From Erythrobacteraceae bacterium (GTDB taxonomy: Bacteria > Pseudomonadota > Alphaproteobacteria > Sphingomonadales > Sphingomonadaceae), in NCBI GenBank assembly GCA_027487015.1, contig JAIYEK010000187.1, forward strand, positions 1 through 54,660: DNA of 54,660 bases, written 5' to 3'. Made by a program: the position numbers and the translations under genes. Of this stretch, positions 51,947 through 54,660 are shown piece after piece. The notes under the pieces were generated by a model. The model was not told the origin of the DNA, did no database searches, and saw nothing but the letters and a program-made list of their open reading frames with translations. Position 1 is the first letter of the stretch. Every line of letters starts with the position of its first letter.

Positions 51947-53143
51947 ATGACGCGCAGGCAGGCGATCGAAACGGGCACCGCCGCGGCAGCAGCGATGGTG
52001 GCGAGCGGGGCGCTGGCGCAGGGCGCGGCTCCTGCCGCTGCGGGCCAGCCGCTGCCCGAGGGTGTCACGCTACCCTCGGGCACTCCCAAGGCGCCGCGCC
52101 CCGGCAGCGTCGGCTTCGCGATCATTGGCCTTGGCGACTATGCGCTCAAGCAGATCATGCCGCGCTTTGCCCAGTCCGAGCGCTGCCACATCGCCGCGCT
52201 GGTCTCGGGCAATCCGGAGAAGCTGGCGCAGGTGGGCGAGGCCTACGGCGTGCCCGCCGAGGCCCGCTATTCCTACGAAAGCTTCGGCGCAATCGCCGCC
52301 AACCGCGGGGTCGAGGCGGTCTACATCATCCTCCCCACCGGCCTCCACGCCGAATGGGCGGAGCGCGCCTTTGCCGCGGGCAAGCATGTGATGTGCGAAA
52401 AGCCGATGGCGCTCTCGGCCACCGAATGCGAGCGGATGATCGCCGCCAGCGAGCGCGCCAATCGCAAGCTGATGATCGGCTACCGCTGCCATTTCGAGCC
52501 CTATAACCGCGCGGCGATGGAGCTCACCGCCAACAAGGCGCTGGGCGATCTGCGGCTGATCCGCACCGAACATTCCTACCGCCTCGGCCCGGCCACCCCG
52601 GCGACCAACTGGCGCATCGCCCGCGCGCAGACCGGCGGCGGCCCGCTCGAGGATTACGGCATCTACGGGCTCCAAGCGGCGCTCTACCTCTCGGGCGAAA
52701 TGCCCGAGCGCCTCAGTGCCTCCGCCTTCCGCCCCGAGGGCGACCCGCGCTTTGCCGAGGTCTTCGCCCATGTCGCGGTGCAGATGCACTTTCCCTCCGG
52801 CGCGGTTGCCCAGATCGTCACCTTCTACGATTCGGCCGGGATCAATATGGTCGAGGCGCGCGGCACCCAAGGTGCGCTCAGGATGCATCCGGCGACCGGC
52901 TATGGCGGCAACACGCTCGTGCTGGAACAGGGACGCGAGCGCCGCGTGATGGAACCGGGCGATCCCGAGGTGCAGTTTGCCGCGATGCTCGATCACCTCG
53001 CCGCTGCGGTGCGCGAGGGCACGCCGGTCCTCACTCCGGGCGAGATGGGCCTGCGCGATCTGCGGCTGATGGAAGCGATCTACGCCTCGGCTGCGAGCGG
53101 GCGCAGCGTGGCGCTGAACCCCGACGGCACGATGCGGGGCTAA
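51947..53143 (+). CDS. Gfo/Idh/MocA oxidoreductase, Tat-exported
   Basis: A 398-residue oxidoreductase of the glucose-fructose oxidoreductase type. The N terminus MTRRQAIETGTAAAAAMVAS is a Tat signal with cleavage near ALAQ. The mature enzyme should bind its NADP tightly in the periplasm. The Rossmann motif is GFAIIGLGDYAL, and the catalytic motif EKP is in HVMCEKPMALS, followed by a beta-sheet domain with DYGIYGLQAALYL. Known relatives oxidise glucose or xylose and reduce a second sugar; the substrate here is unknown. The start at 51947 fits the Tat motif; an ATG 5 codons earlier is possible. It is co-transcribed with xylA. Confidence 0.88.
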   Translation: MTRRQAIETGTAAAAAMVASGALAQGAAPAAAGQPLPEGVTLPSGTPKAPRPGSVGFAIIGLGDYALKQIMPRFAQSERCHIAALVSGNPEKLAQVGEAYGVPAEARYSYESFGAIAANRGVEAVYIILPTGLHAEWAERAFAAGKHVMCEKPMALSATECERMIAASERANRKLMIGYRCHFEPYNRAAMELTANKALGDLRLIRTEHSYRLGPATPATNWRIARAQTGGGPLEDYGIYGLQAALYLSGEMPERLSASAFRPEGDPRFAEVFAHVAVQMHFPSGAVAQIVTFYDSAGINMVEARGTQGALRMHPATGYGGNTLVLEQGRERRVMEPGDPEVQFAAMLDHLAAAVREGTPVLTPGEMGLRDLRLMEAIYASAASGRSVALNPDGTMRG

Positions 53144-53940
53144 CCGGCGGAGAGCCCCGCCACCGCCTCCTCGAACGGCGCCTGGTCGATCACGATCGCG
53201 CCCGCGCGCGGCCGGTCGAGATCGAGGATCACCCCGAAGGCAAGCGCGATCAGCAGGTAGAGCGTGGTCGAGGCCACCCGGTGCCGCGCACGCGCTCCGG
53301 CGAGCGCATAGCCGAGCATCGCGGCCGAGATCGTCGCATAGACCGCCAGCAGCCACAGCACCCGCGCGGGCAGGTGCGCCTGGGCCAGCGCCTGCCGCCG
53401 CACCGCGCTGTCCTCGACCGCGTCATAGGCGCCCGCCAGCGCCACGGTGAGCGGTCCGGAGGGGACCTCGCGCATCGCCGCGCGGACCTTTGCGGCGAGC
53501 GGCGCACGCAGGCCTGCCGCCCGCTCCTCGGCAGCGCTGCGCTCCTCGCCATCGGCCATTTCCGCCGCCGCGAGCCTTGCTGCGGCATAGGCCTTGAGGT
53601 CCGACTGGAGCGGCCCCGCGCGCTCTGGCGGTAGGCCCTCGGCGAGCATCGCCAGATAGCCGACCGCGCTCGCCTCCTGCAGCATCAGCTCGCGCCGATC
53701 CTCCAGCCGGTCCAGCGCCATCGAAAAGGAAAAGCCCATCAACAGCGCAAGCAGGCCGAGCACGCCCGAGAGGATGAAGCCTTCATCACCCGGCGCTGCG
53801 TCATCCTTGCCGCTGCCCGCGGGGCTTAGCCGGGCGTGGACCCTCAGAGCCAACTCATGCGCGGCGATCATCGCGGCCAGCAGCACCGGCACCACCACCA
53901 CCAGCGACCATGACCAGAAGCCGTCCACAATTCCCCCCAC
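53140..53940 (-). CDS. DUF4239 membrane protein
   Basis: A 266-residue membrane protein of the DUF4239 (bestrophin-like) type. There are two N-terminal membrane helices (about 9-30 and 54-75), a long helical soluble part (80-190) with a conserved RLEDRRELMLQEASAVGYL block, and two C-terminal helices (195-250). The function is unknown; a channel-like role is only suggested by the domain name. The start may be GTG 53940 or GTG 53928, the latter with GGGGGG directly upstream. It ends tail to tail with the Gfo/Idh gene by a 4-bp overlap. Confidence 0.75.
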   Translation of the reverse strand: MGGIVDGFWSWSLVVVVPVLLAAMIAAHELALRVHARLSPAGSGKDDAAPGDEGFILSGVLGLLALLMGFSFSMALDRLEDRRELMLQEASAVGYLAMLAEGLPPERAGPLQSDLKAYAAARLAAAEMADGEERSAAEERAAGLRAPLAAKVRAAMREVPSGPLTVALAGAYDAVEDSAVRRQALAQAHLPARVLWLLAVYATISAAMLGYALAGARARHRVASTTLYLLIALAFGVILDLDRPRAGAIVIDQAPFEEAVAGLSAG

Positions 53941-54339
53941 AAGTCGCGGCTCACCGGAAAAGATGAGGGTGAGAGCCGGATGACGACCCTCAGGCGGCCG
54001 CCGCTTTGCCTATCATCGCGAGACTTCAGGGGGAATCCCCTTGATGAATCGCGGCACCCTAGCCGCCGGTCTGAAAAGCCGTTGCCGGTCCCCGGTCGCC
54101 CTTTCGTCGATAAAGCGTCACGCTTCGTCGGCTCCCTCGCCCGCTGCCTCCCCGGCCTGCTAGCGCTATGGCAGCGGGGAGAGCTGGTCTCATCAACAGG
54201 GCCGCGCAGGGCCCGATCCTTCGAGCGAATTGCCCGCTTTCGGATCGTCCGGCGCCATGTGTCTCCCCCTCTAAATCAATGGCCCGATTGCCTTCGGATA
54301 CCCCGAAGGACAGGGGCGGCCCGGTTGTGGAGCAGAGTA
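53941..54339. other. Intergenic region, no gene seen
   Basis: About 400 bases before the TldD-like gene. No reading frame has a good start or family match. A TAGCGCTA core (54161-54168) resembles the operator centre, but its flanks do not match, so I do not call it a site. Promoters for both flanking genes must lie here. Confidence 0.5.
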
Positions 54340-54660
54340 ATGGACCGAAGGGATTTCCTGGCGCTGAGTACCTTTTTCGCCGGCGCCACGCTGACACCAT
54401 CCATCTTTGGCAAGGCGATTGCCGCCGAACAGCTGCAGGACGGGATCGACATCGCGGTCAAGAAGCGCCTCGCTGACGCGGCGCTCGGCGCGGCGACGGC
54501 GGCGGGCGCGAGCTATTGCGACGTGCGCGTCGGGCGGTATCTGCGCCAGTTCGTCATCACCCGCGACCGCAATGTCGAGAACATCGTCAACACCGAATCG
54601 ACGGGCACCGGCGTGCGCGTGATCGCCGATGGCTCGTGGGGCTTTGCCGCGACCGGCACC
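54340..54660 (+). CDS. TldD/PmbA-family metalloprotease (5' part), Tat signal
   Basis: The first 107 residues of a TldD/PmbA-like protein cut by the window end. The conserved N-terminal domain is visible: ALGAATAAGASYCDVRVGRY and the STGTGVRVIADGSWGFAATG block. GGAG lies 7 nt before the ATG. The first 29 residues (DRRDFLALSTFFAGATLTPS) have twin arginines and a hydrophobic stretch, a Tat-type signal. This is unlike the cytoplasmic E. coli TldD and suggests an exported or periplasmic paralogue. The metal site (HExxxH) lies outside the window. Confidence 0.85.
   Translation, partial: MDRRDFLALSTFFAGATLTPSIFGKAIAAEQLQDGIDIAVKKRLADAALGAATAAGASYCDVRVGRYLRQFVITRDRNVENIVNTESTGTGVRVIADGSWGFAATGT

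Noticed and set aside
54161-54168. TAGCGCTA core as a further LacI-type operator before the TldD gene
   Set aside because: Only the 8-bp core matches; the flanking TG..CA positions do not form a palindrome like the other sites.

Overview
The window is high-GC, gene-dense DNA from an alphaproteobacterium. It is most likely a sphingomonad of the Erythrobacter/Porphyrobacter kind. The grounds are beta-carotene ketolase and hydroxylase genes (crtW, crtZ), a DUF1476 ATPase-inhibitor gene, a TonB receptor/flavin-halogenase cluster, and a xylose-to-2-oxoglutarate (Weimberg) gene set close to that of Caulobacter. This is inferred from gene content only; no rRNA or tRNA gene was seen. No insertion sequence, prophage or CRISPR array was seen.

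Left part (1-17.5 kb): the 5' end of rimP, two Pilz-domain paralogues, then a phage-shock (envelope-stress) region. pspF is divergent from a long psp operon: a small membrane protein, pspA, pspB, pspC, then seven further small membrane proteins. Five or six of these share a PspB-like coiled-coil block. A clear sigma-54 (-24/-12) promoter and a GGAATTCC palindrome lie between pspF and the operon. The same palindrome and promoter, with identical spacing, recur at 16.55 kb on the minus strand. There they drive no gene but a stretch of about 106 nt ending in a strong intrinsic terminator, so I propose a sigma-54/PspF-dependent small RNA. Between these two sites lie housekeeping genes: sufE, a VOC protein, crtW-crtZ, a HAD phosphatase, a thioesterase, leuC and leuD (separated by two small genes), a quinone-oxidoreductase-like gene, DUF1476, bolA, grxD and a NUDIX hydrolase.

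Right part (17.6-53.2 kb): one large polysaccharide-utilisation and pentose-catabolism locus. It holds two GH3, two GH5, two GH43 and one GH10 enzyme, a SASA-type acetylesterase, a very large TonB-dependent receptor and a sugar/H+ symporter. It also holds all five Weimberg genes (xylX, xylB, xylC, xylD, xylA), a Tat-exported Gfo/Idh oxidoreductase, four flavin-dependent halogenase-family genes and a cupin_8 gene. One LacI-type regulator is encoded inside it. Palindromes matching TGGTAGCGCTACCA lie in every promoter region of the locus, so the locus looks like one self-contained regulon. The apparent logic is this: extracellular and periplasmic hydrolases cut xylan, beta-glucan and mannan; the TonB receptor and MFS carrier import fragments; xylose is oxidised to xylonate and on to 2-oxoglutarate. 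The role of the halogenase-family enzymes is unknown.

The right edge has a DUF4239 membrane protein and the start of a TldD/PmbA-family gene with a Tat-type signal.
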